This document shows positions 11,701-19,156 of a stretch of DNA of 64,000 nt, in pieces. Below the pieces are notes generated by a model. The model saw only the letters and a program-made list of their open reading frames with translations. It was not told the origin of the DNA and made no database searches. The stretch's first letter is position 1. Each line of letters starts with the position of its first letter. This DNA comes from Paludibacteraceae bacterium (GTDB taxonomy: Bacteria > Bacteroidota > Bacteroidia > Bacteroidales > Paludibacteraceae). The translations under genes were made by a program, and so were the position numbers. Location: positions 16,017 through 80,016 of the forward strand of contig JAILDU010000043.1 in NCBI GenBank assembly GCA_024689005.1, given 5' to 3'.

Positions 11701-12577
11701 AGTGGCTGTACATGTGGACAATTTCCGCTTGGCATATTTCAATAAAATTGCTGATCGTATATCTACTTGTATGTATGAGGATGTACAGGTGGGAGATATA
11801 TCACTCTCCGGTGATGAAATCAAGCCGGGTATCTATTCTTTCCCAACGACCTCTTTCGCAACGGACCAGGAAGCAAGAAATGGTGCATTTGATGTCGTCA
11901 ATGCTACAGAAATAGAAGTGTTTGAAGAAGCCCGTACGATAATGTATGATACGATCTGTCAAGGAGAGACCTACACGGATGCTAATTTCCAATGTATTAA
12001 TCAATCTAAGCCATATGATAGAAGGTTAACTTCCATTCATGGATGTGATAGTATAGTAACGCTGAATTTATATGTAAAGCCGCGTTCGTATGCAGAGGAG
12101 GAAACAGCACTCATCTGTCGTGGAGAGATCTTCGAATGGCATGGCCATCAGTATGATCGTGCAGGCGTGTACCGTGATACTGCGGTGTCTGTCATCGGGT
12201 GCGATAGCATAGAGACATTAATTCTCTCGTATATGGGAGCAGAAGATACTATATTTGATGCTACGCAGATTTTTGACAATGAACTTCCATTCACGTATAC
12301 TAATGTTTCGCATCCGTACATCATTGGGCAGGCTCCTATCTTTTATCCGGTCGGAACGCCTTATGGTGAATACAAGGACACTGTAATGGTGCAAGGAACG
12401 ACATGTACTGCTCCGTTGGTTCATACATTGACCATCATCAAGAGTGATGGTATAGAAGATGTCAACGCTGAGCGTAGCGGAGCTAGAAAGATTCTCTACC
12501 AAGACAATATGTACATCATCATTAACGATGAATGGTACAATGTCTCCGGTCAGATAGTATCCGACCCACGCAAATAG
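2720..12577 (+). CDS. Giant secreted multi-domain adhesin-like protein (FN3 and jelly-roll modules)
   Basis: 3285 residues. A signal peptide (about 1-22, ending SLSAQ) is followed by about ten alternating units. Each has a jelly-roll domain of the cleaved-adhesin/choice-of-anchor J type, with recurring 'VGVMTDPxDxxTFxxVDT' and 'Y.DDV' motifs. A fibronectin III-like domain follows, starting with 'C.xPxxL' and centred on 'W.G'. FN3-like starts lie near residues 186, 479, 728, 995, 1253, 1532, 1795, 2099, 2421 and 2725. Two 'CxGExY...GCDSI.TL' repeats lie near 3080 and 3133. The last ~30 residues ('YQDNMYIIINDEWYNVSGQIV') match a short T9SS-type tail. Similar modules occur in Porphyromonas gingipain and hemagglutinin adhesins. 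A role in adhesion to host or polymer is inference. It is monocistronic, between its own promoter and a UUCG hairpin. Confidence 0.88.
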   Translation: MRKKLYSMLAAIVAATMSLSAQTVVIDEGFENGIQEDVWTQEFVSGHMAWSVESVDDNLSYPATVFQGTHRAYLRNTTGQTQGYVTRLVSKVMDLSPDAIYRPELIFSYANPRWGAYRDTLRVLYRTSQTDKWQLINEYSRGTTNWERVVLPLPSVSSTCQIAFEASESLGRGIVLDSVLLRSEPLCTVPYDLGVVNKGAGRVEVYWMASWDAYFFELIVSKEKINPNEVESVDPSVIAYHGQVDGWTFSHDLTLIPGETYYMYVRSLCDREISAWSSETSADGPFQFRVQTTAQVPYNCTFSIPSTAADQAHEPGWSWGNNLGTIDPYVNSKTTNKATLACYSPDSTSCLIFSGADANPETAIPYGSYAYAATPAMVDSLNTNFSLSQCQVRFWSTVYTYAGRQYGRSLIVGVMDNPEDITTFVPIDTVYVLNSKTFVENVVDLSSYRGKGEYVGFKSHSDKPNLIYIDNVTVEYRPAVNKVTKISVNPRDTYADITWKGNASSYNVLVTNTEVDPANPASTAVVARANVTTNNYHCEALEPDHTWKKPYYVYVQAVGAEWSNRCPFITIASKRTLPYKFDFEQTPGTTGMSLFSNNSVYPQTTTTNYYKGRKCLYLSKVAGMDTWVTLPMVDNLDSTQVKFYLSGSNQYTRSHAIVGVMTNPMNINTFIPVADFKLSARGYSMCYANFKNYSGPNGVIAIVWGDVAGMSQPTMNYIDELSVESLLDCIPPEHVQLDVLPDSMTIRWDASRADNWDVVISRNALSADQKELELAELSALNSVVYANTLTWDQPTQNPTFGFGGLTPHTNYYFYVRTGCYGETTWWTEYQFETPCRDAAFPFRDDFDSYANGATEIGCWKLKNYKGVGYPKVLSVSSNNLLNLVSSDSKDRSLAVMPPVDGDLSDMMLVFETRSRELRSTKSVIHVGTIGNVDDPDSFVPFATINNSVGEINTVRLFLSDYNLVHNQIAFSSGVKDREVTSDVVIDNVELRDAKCTEAYDMRQTASTAHSVDFDWSGNAVNNQWRVIVLRLPMRNGTYDPREAIVDDSLVVGNTFHVTGLDPICFYYVYVRPDCAAGYSVLEVQTGCELLNPNKPNKETFESYQSSSVGNSEYQASCWTADKAHAFICSNRQYAASGSNVYKLSSTKEMMLPSYIASPAIDCRSMSELTVSFSYSGDSYSWMIIGVMSDPYDLSSFVALDSIECRNTVDTRTISLSEYASRIPSDARHFAWRTSYRTTASLYIDDVSIVRLTCPSTNPRFSRLTQHSVRVHSGLYEDISWKLLVTSLPLNIDSLNSETYALPPSFVTTVDSRSTEVTGLEAGTRYYVYTSTDCGSEISLWNSVSFVTPCTAQTPDALGTITFSEDQGFVPGTKGNMQCWRVGSSSSATPEYIPHIEKSISIMHNGYNYLKLQDYVLSYSTFSYTGAHAVMPELSVDSIRHYQVNFWARGDKSIVNNRIIVGVTTDPADMSTFTAVDTISLDQSEWRTYHVLLDSYQGDFLGVHGKYITFYSNFGISNIAYISEVSVHRIPTCIEPSSFSVDNVGENTATVSWTGNQKSYRLLVADRELLEAEKPTYHYVVDSLVSHSNHVSIGGLKLATDYHVYAQGICQDGDSSAISLQFASFRTECPHTIGYPLPYVEKFDTYANNEHNPGCWLFLSTNTSEYEYPKIEQVNGTKVLELYSANSASSLAMMPLVSGTMQNQILSFDARPTAGVSSRLYLGTIADSGDPRSFVVFDSLTLPVSNDFKHYEIELADYNLPNRHIAFTCGFDMSKSSFLSNNAYLDNIKLDKIPTCLAPAINVAETSYNSIKLNIAPANEHHLSCEIVSIVDSVYASINDIYSYLDTVRGTVLTDNANPIISGLQPATPYYIYVRALCEGGESYSAWSKEPLIVSTKYYYRDSYFFGFEKSEPWIRSSYSTSDNYYIHPALVTGRDAFNVTDSYNYYPYSISNNAGHLYSYTNEGALLMHSSRNYNGGYIVFPAIEDAQDRSFEFKARPASINAETHMPETSANAILEIGLIDKNKDFDTYKLLATINLSRLDGSSEATQENEYLFGSYTLDLNAAIVASKQIVFHAPKQPQGISDIYIDDVTLGTSKGYSLVSFTRILEGNDNAKIEWANIGGPWDLFVMDAHNDTIARFNNLSSTSQVVEGLIPHSEYTAVLKAANVPSESGYITSATRVFQTTCPTQEANDDGEFVWNFDDANDWVTGDILEGTPSDSLYLQPACFAVVTTNAAPANGYQWLIQRKGYNYYSAAVPSQSYSNYEVGLDNSNAVRIFSDKKHLGSYLVLPEMKCDFDTMMIEFYGRCFANYDESASVSNRGKIVDVSYLGPQYSQSLVVGTLASPKDITTLEVLDTLSYRYTGLKEGDNVNDDPAGKHYWEKMQLPLTGAKGKYIVLFQPAEGLFFVDNLSIKPIGSTLFAPTELRVDVAAATSAELSWHAHHPTLSSVVVVLDATGSNEIIRDTVVGNTYSVTGLSGGTSYQCYVYQTDGIHDGQSSASLYFATECVAITPAYTCGFEQENGWSLLKDQLGQVAKQTLCWTYADAANNNWNGSYDAANVENAGAYRYSYSGTSAVFMHGVKGSKISYQPYIAMPAMDIAAYDTLQVSFWMRPANVSASTGKVVESFTGSNYAKSIIIGTMTDPSDASTFMPIDTVTYDGQLSTGDVASVENNFLYQKMKVALVGATGSYVAFMTSFQEKEKSAYKTHDCIYLDDIAFSHISECADPTDLTLVQAGSTSATLQWTGNDPNAAYLLQVSTDPSFVQPNAFVFNDIVRTNQYTVTGLQSLTGYAWRVQSICSGNRGESWFSRKSTFTTIRSPYHLEQFDAIPSDWLFSNVRCDSTINGVAIATGVDSHDFSRATNNFGLQSPHYVAKCHTNSSNWLISPAFYISDKDSVHLSLDLALTACNAANVPTASPATEENLKDDYQFLIIVSEDGGSTWNVKNIIATWKGKQLLNLPATGTNLRLSLARYAGKSVRFGFYRGANSTSTTGVAVHVDNFRLAYFNKIADRISTCMYEDVQVGDISLSGDEIKPGIYSFPTTSFATDQEARNGAFDVVNATEIEVFEEARTIMYDTICQGETYTDANFQCINQSKPYDRRLTSIHGCDSIVTLNLYVKPRSYAEEETALICRGEIFEWHGHQYDRAGVYRDTAVSVIGCDSIETLILSYMGAEDTIFDATQIFDNELPFTYTNVSHPYIIGQAPIFYPVGTPYGEYKDTVMVQGTTCTAPLVHTLTIIKSDGIEDVNAERSGARKILYQDNMYIIINDEWYNVSGQIVSDPRK

Positions 12578-12587
12578 CATTAATAAT

Positions 12588-12619
12588 CATCAAGGGCTAC
12601 CTTCGGGTGGCCCTTGATG
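12588..12619 (+). terminator. UUCG-tetraloop terminator
   Basis: A 14-bp stem (12588-12601 with 12606-12619, including one G-U pair) is closed by a C(TTCG)G tetraloop, 10 nt after the stop of the 3285-aa gene. Confidence 0.85.
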
Positions 12620-12718
12620 GTTATGTTCCCGAGATGGTCGCGGTGCTATAAGTATGCGGTACCATATTAGTACTGATGCGATAAAATTAGACAAAAACCG
12701 AGAAAACATTTTCTCGTA

Positions 12719-12795
12719 CATTGTCCCTTTGTCCATCTCCTGTCCCACGCCCCCGTAACCTATAACCCATTCCCCGTAACCTCTCACCTTCAATT
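12719..12795 (+). repeat. Degenerate 7-nt-period array (about 11 units)
   Basis: The clearest units are CGTAACC, TATAACC, CATTCCC, CGTAACC, TCTCACC and TTCAATT (12754-12795). They are preceded by C/T-rich units in the same phase from about 12719. The array abuts the conserved promoter module of the 1620-aa gene. Confidence 0.6.
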
Positions 12796-12847
12796 GCAAT
12801 CTCTGTTTGTCAAAATCAAAGAAATTTACTCTTTGTTGCGCAAAATG

Positions 12848-12879
12848 TTGCCAGAACATAAAAAAAATGCTAACTTTGC
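12848..12879 (+). promoter_or_regulatory. Promoter of the 1620-aa gene, twin of the one at 2590
   Basis: TTG at 12848-12850, a 20-nt spacer, and TAACTTTG at 12871-12878. Upstream blocks TTGCAATCTCTG (12794) and CAAAATGTTG (12841) recur at the same distances before the 3285-aa gene, so both genes probably answer to the same regulation. Confidence 0.8.
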
Positions 12880-13015
12880 AGCCGTTTTTCGTTGTTTTAA
12901 AAGCAATTTGTGATTTTTTGTAGAAAAACACGATTTTTTTGTAAAGTCTGTTACTTGTTATGAAACTAATTAGTAGTTTGTTTATTTTTATATTAATTCT
13001 TTAAAATCAAAGCTT

Positions 13016-16000
13016 ATGAGAACATTCACTCAAAAGTTATTATGTTCACTCGTGTTATTGCTTTGTTGCGTAAGTTTGCAGGTAAGGTCTGAAGAACTTA
13101 TTGTGGCAGATGGCGCTGCAACCAATACCAATTTGCCGATAAACGGCACGTGGGTAGATGCGGCAGGTACACGCAGTCAGTGCCTATATCCTAGTGATTC
13201 CTTGACGGACTTAGAAGGCGCAACGATTACTAAAATGACGTTCTATATAGACCCGGAGGACGCCAGTGGATGGGCTAATGCCATATTCCAAGTCAGCCTG
13301 GCAGAAAGTACAGAATCCGGACTTACTAAAAGTGAGTTTTTGGAGAACTTGACGTCGGTCTATTCTGGAGGACTGAGTGTGTCCCAGCCGACAATAGAAG
13401 TGGTATTTTCTTCGCCATATCTTTACTCTGGCGGAAACCTCGTAGTTGATTTCCAGGTACAAACAGCAGGTACGTGGAAAACTGTTAATTTCTATGGCGT
13501 TGATGATATTGGTTTTGTTGCTGGTCACTATTTTTTTAGTAATAACCATGACCTTAAACAGTTTCTTCCCAAAGTCAAATTTGATTATATTCCTGCTAGC
13601 GGACCTAAATGTGAAAGACCCTCCTCTCTTGATGTTATCGATCTGACTACATCAACTGCTTCACTCGTATGGGCTGGGGGTAGCGGAGAGTACAATGTTG
13701 AATATAAGGCTGCATCAGCCACTGACTGGACTTCTCTGCTTGCTAATTCGAGTGCTTTAACAACCTCCCTTAGCAACCTTGCTCCTGCTACTACATATCA
13801 GGCGCGTGTCCAGGCTGTCTGCGAAGAATCTACTAGCGGAAGAACATCCATCTCATTCACGACCCCATACGCTATCCCGTATGAGCAAAACTTCTTTGGA
13901 AATGCGATGCCTGCTGATTGGCTTACATACAAAGGTCTTCTTAGTGAAGTCCTTGCTGGTACAGCTTCATTATCCCGTGCATCTGACAATATCAAATGGA
14001 AATTCTCGTCTTCGGCTGCAGGAGAACTATCTCAACATGCATATTGCGAGATTATGGAAGATAATACTAAGGATTGGCTGGTACTGCCTGCTGTTCAGAT
14101 GGACTCAAATGTCCAACTGTCATTCTGGATGGCTTTGTCCAATAGTTCTGGTCTCCCGGTAACAGCAGGTTCTCAACCGGATGACAAGTTTGCAGTATTG
14201 CTTTCTTCGGATAACGGAGCTACATGGACGATACTACGTCAGTGGGATAACAGTGGTGCGTCACAGTATTCTTACGATAACATTAGTCCTAACGGAGAAG
14301 AAATATCCATTGATCTTAGTGCGTACAGTAGTGGATTGATCAAGTTGGCGTTCTATGGTGAATCTACAGTGAGTGGAGGTGGTGCCCGTCTTCATATAGA
14401 TAGTGTGCTTGTGGATAAGATCCCAACTTGCTTTAAGCCGACCGCTCTCGAAGCAAGTGCTATCTCGAAGAACTCTGTACAACTGAGTTGGGTAGCTAAT
14501 AGTGGTGAGACGGCATGGAAGATCCAGTATAAGAAATCTTCCGAAACCGCATGGCAGACTATTGATGTTACAGAGAATCCATATGTGCTTTCTGGGTTGG
14601 AAAGTTTGACCGATTACGATGTGCACGTTGCTGCTGTATGTGATGGCTCTGCTTCAGATGGAACAAGCAAGTATAGCCAGACCATTCATTTCAAGACGGT
14701 AGCTGGTGTGCCTTATACTGAGCCGTTCAGTGCATCATCTATGCCTGTCGATTGGTCTACGTATAGAGGATTGTTAAGCGAAATCATGAATAACGAAGCA
14801 ACGCTTAATTTGGTGGCTACCTCTGCTACTTGGAAAGTAGCGTCCGGCAATGGTGTATTCGCAGGGGAGACGCATCTACTTCTTTTGAATTCAGGTGCAG
14901 ACTCCAGAGCTTGGGCTGTTTCTCCGGAAATACAATTGGATGATAATGTTCAGCTCTCGTTTGACTTAGCCTTGACTGGCTCGAACAATATCTTGCAGCC
15001 GGTTGTTCCTGGTGAGCAGGATGATGACAAGTTTGTAGTGCTCATCAGTACGGATAATGGAGCAAACTGGGGTAAACTCAAGGAGTGGAATAATACCGAT
15101 TCAGAGAATTCGTACGATGCTATCAGTTGTACTTCAGAAGGTCAAGAGGAAGTATGCAATTTGTCGGCATATGCAGGTCAAAAAGTTAGAATCGCATTCT
15201 ATGGCGAATCAACTGTTAAGGGAGGAGATAGTTATATCCATATCGGCAATTTGCATGTTGATTACATTCCGGCATGTGAGAAGCCTCTTGGCTTGATTCT
15301 ATCCGACGTCACGAGTGCATCCGCTACGTTTGAGTGGAATGAAGCTCAGAGCGGTTCGGAACCATGGATCTTTGGTGTTGCTGCTAATCCTGCAGATGAT
15401 TTCTCACCCGAAGCCGCTGATTTTACTGGTAGTACTTCGGATACGTGGGCAGAGATAGATACTTTGAGAGAAAATACGGATTATATCTTCTTCATCCGTA
15501 GAAATTGTGGTGGCGAAATAGCTACACGTCGCTTCCATACCTCTCAAGCCCCGGCTAATTTGCCATATGCAGATGACTTCGAGAGTGGTAATAAGTGGGC
15601 ATTCAATTGTGGTGGAATGACCAACGCATGGGCATACGGTTCTGCTACCAACAATGGAGGTTCGCATGCATTGTATATTTCTAATGATGGTGGTGCTACT
15701 AACGCCTATACATTAGGAAGTGATAACACAGTCGTTTATGCAACCAAGTTATTTGCATTCGAAGATGGCACTTATACTTTCCAATACGATTGGAAAGCCA
15801 AAGGAGAAGGCTTATCAGATTATCTGCGCGTTGTCTTAGTCCCTGCTTCTGTAAATCTTTTTGCGGGTTCGACACTGCCATCAGGTCTGACAAATAGCGC
15901 AGTACCGGCTGGTTGGAAAGCATTGGACGGCGGCACTAAACTCAACTTGAGCAACAATGAGTGGAAGACTGTTAATTTGGAGGTAGAAGTTGCTGCAGGT

Positions 16001-17878
16001 GAATACAATGTGGTATTCGTATGGCGTAACGATGCTACTAGTGGTTCTCAAACTCCTGCTGCTATTGACAATTTCAGTATCACTCCGACCTTGTGCGCTA
16101 GACCTATAGCAGATAGCGTTGCTACGAATATATCAACTCATTCTATTTTGCTAAAGTGGAAACGTCAGGATAGCGATGCATGGTTGATCCAATACAAGAA
16201 GAGTGACGCGAATAGTTGGACTACACTTTCTGAGCCTATCCTTACGGATTCCTTCCGAGTAGAAGGTCTTGAGTCGGCTACTTCGTATGACTTCCGTATA
16301 GCTGCTTGGTGTGACGTGACAGATCCGGCTACTATCAGCGAATATAGCGCACCGTTTACTGCGCTCACCGCTTGTGAAGCCATTTCTTCTTTCCCGTATA
16401 GTGAGAATTTCGATGGTATTACTGTTACTCAAACTTCATCGCCGAGCAAGCGTGTATTGCCCCTATGTTGGAATTTTATTAATTCATCTATCAATAGTAG
16501 CAATAATGTTTACCCGACTATATTCAAATATTATGCCGGATATTATGCTTCGTCACCTAACTCGTTGCGTCTCCACTCTAATTATAGCAGTACGACCAAC
16601 AAGGATCCGCAAGACGAGTATGCTATACTCCCGGAGATGCTCGGCGTCAATGGATTGCAAATGACGTTCAAGGCACGTGCATATTCTACAGCAAACGCAT
16701 ATTCCGCTAAGTTTACGGTAGGAGTGATGACAGATCCGTCCGATACGGCTACATTCGTGGAGCTTGCTACCTTTGAACCTACTACTACTACCTTCCAGCC
16801 ATTTGAGGTGAAGTTTAATAGTTATAATGGTACAGGCAGATACATAGCCTTCAAGTTGGAGGCTGCGGATGCAAACAAATCCAACCATAGTGTGCTGATT
16901 GATGATATCGCAATTGACGAACTGCCATGCTATGAGGCTTCCGGTTTGGCTGTTTCTGACATCACATCCGCGGGTGCTACATTCTCTTGGAATAGCGAGG
17001 TTAACGGAGCTTGGAAATACGCAGTCGCATCAGCTTCTGATGCAGAGCCTGCAGAGGATGCGTTTATTGCTATCGATACCAATGCTGTTATTATTGATGC
17101 CTTGACAGACCTTAGCGACTATGTATTCTATTTGAGCCGTGTATGTAAGGATGGATTGAGTCAAAGTATCTCAGTCGCTTTCAGTACTACACAGCAGGTT
17201 GCAACTATTCCTTTCGCAGATGACTTTGAGGATGCCAATAGTTGGCTGTTTGTCAATGGTACATCTACCAATGCTTGGGCTTATGGACAAGCAACCGCTA
17301 ATGGTGGTTCGCACGCATTGTACATCTCTAATGATGGCGGAGTAAGCAACGCTTATACTGCTACTGAGGCGGCTATGGTATATGCTACCAAGTTGTTCTT
17401 CTTCGAGGAAGGCACCTATGCCTTCAGCTATGATTGGAAGGCTGAAGGACGAAATAACGAAGATGTTCCGGCAGACTACCTGCGCGTAGCGCTCGTTCCG
17501 GCAACGGCTACTTTCCCGGCAGGAATGAAACTTCCTTCTTTCAGTGGTACTAATCTGCCTAATGGTTGGATTGCTCTTGATGGAGGACACCAACTTAATC
17601 AAAGTGCAGAATGGCAAACCATCAGTATAGAAGATGTTGCTATCGAAGAAGGTACATACAAGATTCTTCTTGCATGGAGAAACGAATCGACAGATGGCGT
17701 AGCAAATACTCCGGCAGCAGTTGACAATTTCACTATCACAAAGAAATCTGTCGCTACCGGAATCAATAGCGCTGAGACTTCTGACAAACCGCTTAAGTTC
17801 ATCCGCAATCGTCAGGTCTACATCCTTGTCAATGGTGTTGTCTATGATACGATGGGACGCAAAGTGGTTGTGAAGTAA
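13016..17878 (+). CDS. Large secreted adhesin-like protein (jelly-roll and FN3 modules)
   Basis: 1620 residues. The signal peptide is about 1-25. An N-terminal beta domain of about 170 residues follows, then five FN3-like domains starting near residues 199, 472, 754, 1027 and 1305 ('C.xP' starts), alternating with jelly-roll units. Two internal duplications are visible. The 'MPxDWxTYxGLLSE' units occur near 300 and 575. The 'WAYGxAT.NGGSHALYISNDGG' units occur near 865 and 1420. The tail 'FIRNRQVYILVNGVVYDTMGRKVVVK' fits a short T9SS-type C-terminal signal, like that of the 3285-aa protein. It is probably monocistronic, with its own promoter and terminator. Adhesion or matrix binding is inferred from the domain types only. 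Confidence 0.87.
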   Translation: MRTFTQKLLCSLVLLLCCVSLQVRSEELIVADGAATNTNLPINGTWVDAAGTRSQCLYPSDSLTDLEGATITKMTFYIDPEDASGWANAIFQVSLAESTESGLTKSEFLENLTSVYSGGLSVSQPTIEVVFSSPYLYSGGNLVVDFQVQTAGTWKTVNFYGVDDIGFVAGHYFFSNNHDLKQFLPKVKFDYIPASGPKCERPSSLDVIDLTTSTASLVWAGGSGEYNVEYKAASATDWTSLLANSSALTTSLSNLAPATTYQARVQAVCEESTSGRTSISFTTPYAIPYEQNFFGNAMPADWLTYKGLLSEVLAGTASLSRASDNIKWKFSSSAAGELSQHAYCEIMEDNTKDWLVLPAVQMDSNVQLSFWMALSNSSGLPVTAGSQPDDKFAVLLSSDNGATWTILRQWDNSGASQYSYDNISPNGEEISIDLSAYSSGLIKLAFYGESTVSGGGARLHIDSVLVDKIPTCFKPTALEASAISKNSVQLSWVANSGETAWKIQYKKSSETAWQTIDVTENPYVLSGLESLTDYDVHVAAVCDGSASDGTSKYSQTIHFKTVAGVPYTEPFSASSMPVDWSTYRGLLSEIMNNEATLNLVATSATWKVASGNGVFAGETHLLLLNSGADSRAWAVSPEIQLDDNVQLSFDLALTGSNNILQPVVPGEQDDDKFVVLISTDNGANWGKLKEWNNTDSENSYDAISCTSEGQEEVCNLSAYAGQKVRIAFYGESTVKGGDSYIHIGNLHVDYIPACEKPLGLILSDVTSASATFEWNEAQSGSEPWIFGVAANPADDFSPEAADFTGSTSDTWAEIDTLRENTDYIFFIRRNCGGEIATRRFHTSQAPANLPYADDFESGNKWAFNCGGMTNAWAYGSATNNGGSHALYISNDGGATNAYTLGSDNTVVYATKLFAFEDGTYTFQYDWKAKGEGLSDYLRVVLVPASVNLFAGSTLPSGLTNSAVPAGWKALDGGTKLNLSNNEWKTVNLEVEVAAGEYNVVFVWRNDATSGSQTPAAIDNFSITPTLCARPIADSVATNISTHSILLKWKRQDSDAWLIQYKKSDANSWTTLSEPILTDSFRVEGLESATSYDFRIAAWCDVTDPATISEYSAPFTALTACEAISSFPYSENFDGITVTQTSSPSKRVLPLCWNFINSSINSSNNVYPTIFKYYAGYYASSPNSLRLHSNYSSTTNKDPQDEYAILPEMLGVNGLQMTFKARAYSTANAYSAKFTVGVMTDPSDTATFVELATFEPTTTTFQPFEVKFNSYNGTGRYIAFKLEAADANKSNHSVLIDDIAIDELPCYEASGLAVSDITSAGATFSWNSEVNGAWKYAVASASDAEPAEDAFIAIDTNAVIIDALTDLSDYVFYLSRVCKDGLSQSISVAFSTTQQVATIPFADDFEDANSWLFVNGTSTNAWAYGQATANGGSHALYISNDGGVSNAYTATEAAMVYATKLFFFEEGTYAFSYDWKAEGRNNEDVPADYLRVALVPATATFPAGMKLPSFSGTNLPNGWIALDGGHQLNQSAEWQTISIEDVAIEEGTYKILLAWRNESTDGVANTPAAVDNFTITKKSVATGINSAETSDKPLKFIRNRQVYILVNGVVYDTMGRKVVVK

Positions 17879-17918
17879 GCATCACTTATCGACATACGGC
17901 TTACCGCCGATTATACTC

Positions 17919-17945
17919 CAAAGGGCTGCCTCGTGCAGCCCTTTG
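17919..17945 (+). terminator. Rho-independent-like hairpin
   Basis: A perfect 11-bp stem (17919-17929 with 17935-17945) with a 5-nt loop CTCGT lies about 40 nt after the stop of the 1620-aa gene and is followed by a T/C-rich stretch. Confidence 0.85.
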
Positions 17946-17955
17946 AGCATTTTCC

Positions 17956-17979
17956 TTCATTCGTTCATTCGTTCTTTCG
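17956..17979 (+). repeat. 8-nt tandem repeat (3 units)
   Basis: TTCATTCG, TTCATTCG, TTCTTTCG, directly after the terminator. The period differs from the 7-nt arrays, but the composition and intergenic placement are similar. Confidence 0.6.
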
Positions 17980-18087
17980 TTCCAATCCTAACCCGACATC
18001 CTATGTTCTTTTTCTTTCCTGAAAGTTATTTTTTGTAATGATTATTAAACAAAAACAATGAGAAAGTGCTAAAAATATGTCAATTAT

Positions 18088-18119
18088 TTGCACATCTCAA
18101 AAAAAAGCAGTACTTTTGC
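18088..18119 (+). promoter_or_regulatory. Promoter of the 318-aa barrel gene
   Basis: TTG at 18088-18090, a 20-nt spacer and TACTTTTG at 18111-18118. The spacer and -7 box (CATCTCAAAAAAAAGCAG then TACTTTTGC) are almost identical to those before rfbA at 53489-53520. Confidence 0.8.
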
Positions 18120-18151
18120 CGCTCAAATCGCTTTATAATTGCAATTAGTCT

Positions 18152-19108
18152 GTGAGAAGGTACGTTCTATTAATATGCATTATTGGGCTTAGTGTATCTG
18201 TCAGTGCCCATACCAGTCTCTCTCCGGAGACCCATCATTTTGTGTCCCTTCATGGAGATCTGGGCTTTTCTATGCTCCTTCATTCGATCGACAATCAGAG
18301 TCCTGCAAAAGGACTGAATCCGAATATCGGTGTCGATTATCGTCTCTTTCACAACAATTTCTTACTCTCCGTAGGTGTGGAGGGTATGTATGGATTGTAT
18401 GCCAACTCTCTGGAAGGAATAGAGGAAGTCATTCCGATGATGGATACCGAGGGTGACCTCTTCAATATGCATGTGTCTGTAAGCGCAGCGCGCGATCATG
18501 CGCACATGATTAACGCTAATGTACCATTATTGATAGGAGGTGAGTGGGGATGCTTCTATTTCCTTGTTGGACCCAAACTCTCTCTCAATCTCTATGGTGT
18601 CACTTCTTCCTCTGCGCAAGTTACTACGTATGGCGAATACGACCGTTATTACGACGATTTCTACGATATGCTCAACCACCAGTTTGAGACCAATCGCCCT
18701 ATGACCAGTGGTACGCTTCCGCTCAAGTGGAATATGAACGTTATCGCTCATCTCGAGGTCGGAGGACGTCTCGATGACTTCCCTAAGAGTTCGGGTTATT
18801 ACGCTAATCGAAACAAGGTGCGCGTTTATCTTGCCGGATATGTGGATTTCGGTGTCCTCAATCTGAAAACTGCCGGCAATGGAGAACCATTGTTCCAATA
18901 TCGCGAAACCGATCAGGGCTTGCAATTCTATATCCAACCGCTATTGGTAAGCAATCGTTCGGATAATGCCGTGATTCGCAATCTCAGTCTGGGCGCCAAA
19001 CTGACAGTCGCATTCCCGATGGCTGAGCATGGCAAGTCCTACAAGTACGACTCGCGTCGTGTCAAACTCAATTATCGTAAACGTGGCGGAACCCAAGCGC
19101 TGTATTAA
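18152..19108 (+). CDS. Predicted outer-membrane beta-barrel protein
   Basis: 318 residues from a GTG start. That start gives a clean signal peptide (MRRYVLLICIIGLSVSVSA) and lies about 30 nt after the -7 box. The mature part alternates aromatic and polar residues typical of barrel strands, with 'LGAKLTVAF' near the end. It resembles the barrel portions of the two neighbouring OmpA proteins but has no OmpA domain. The downstream OmpA gene begins 48 nt later, after a heptamer array, so the two may be one transcript. I do not recognise a named family. A structural or assembly role alongside the neighbouring secreted proteins is inference. Confidence 0.75.
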   Translation: MRRYVLLICIIGLSVSVSAHTSLSPETHHFVSLHGDLGFSMLLHSIDNQSPAKGLNPNIGVDYRLFHNNFLLSVGVEGMYGLYANSLEGIEEVIPMMDTEGDLFNMHVSVSAARDHAHMINANVPLLIGGEWGCFYFLVGPKLSLNLYGVTSSSAQVTTYGEYDRYYDDFYDMLNHQFETNRPMTSGTLPLKWNMNVIAHLEVGGRLDDFPKSSGYYANRNKVRVYLAGYVDFGVLNLKTAGNGEPLFQYRETDQGLQFYIQPLLVSNRSDNAVIRNLSLGAKLTVAFPMAEHGKSYKYDSRRVKLNYRKRGGTQALY

Positions 19109-19113
19109 TGTTT

Positions 19114-19155
19114 ACACACTACACATTACGCATCAAACATTAAACATTAAACACT
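19114..19155 (+). repeat. 7-nt-period array forming the leader of the 736-aa OmpA gene
   Basis: Six heptamers: ACACACT, ACACATT, ACGCATC, AAACATT, AAACATT, AAACACT. They end one base before the ATG at 19157, so the array sits where the ribosome would bind. Confidence 0.8.
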
Positions 19156-19156
19156 G

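Larger units (their letters stand above)
12578..13015. other. 438-bp intergenic region between the two giant genes
   Basis: In order it holds the UUCG terminator (12588-12619), a degenerate 7-nt-period array (about 12719-12795) and the promoter module shared with the upstream giant gene (12794-12879). The rest is a leader of about 130 nt, very rich in T and A. I see no convincing small ORF or RNA gene. Confidence 0.6.
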
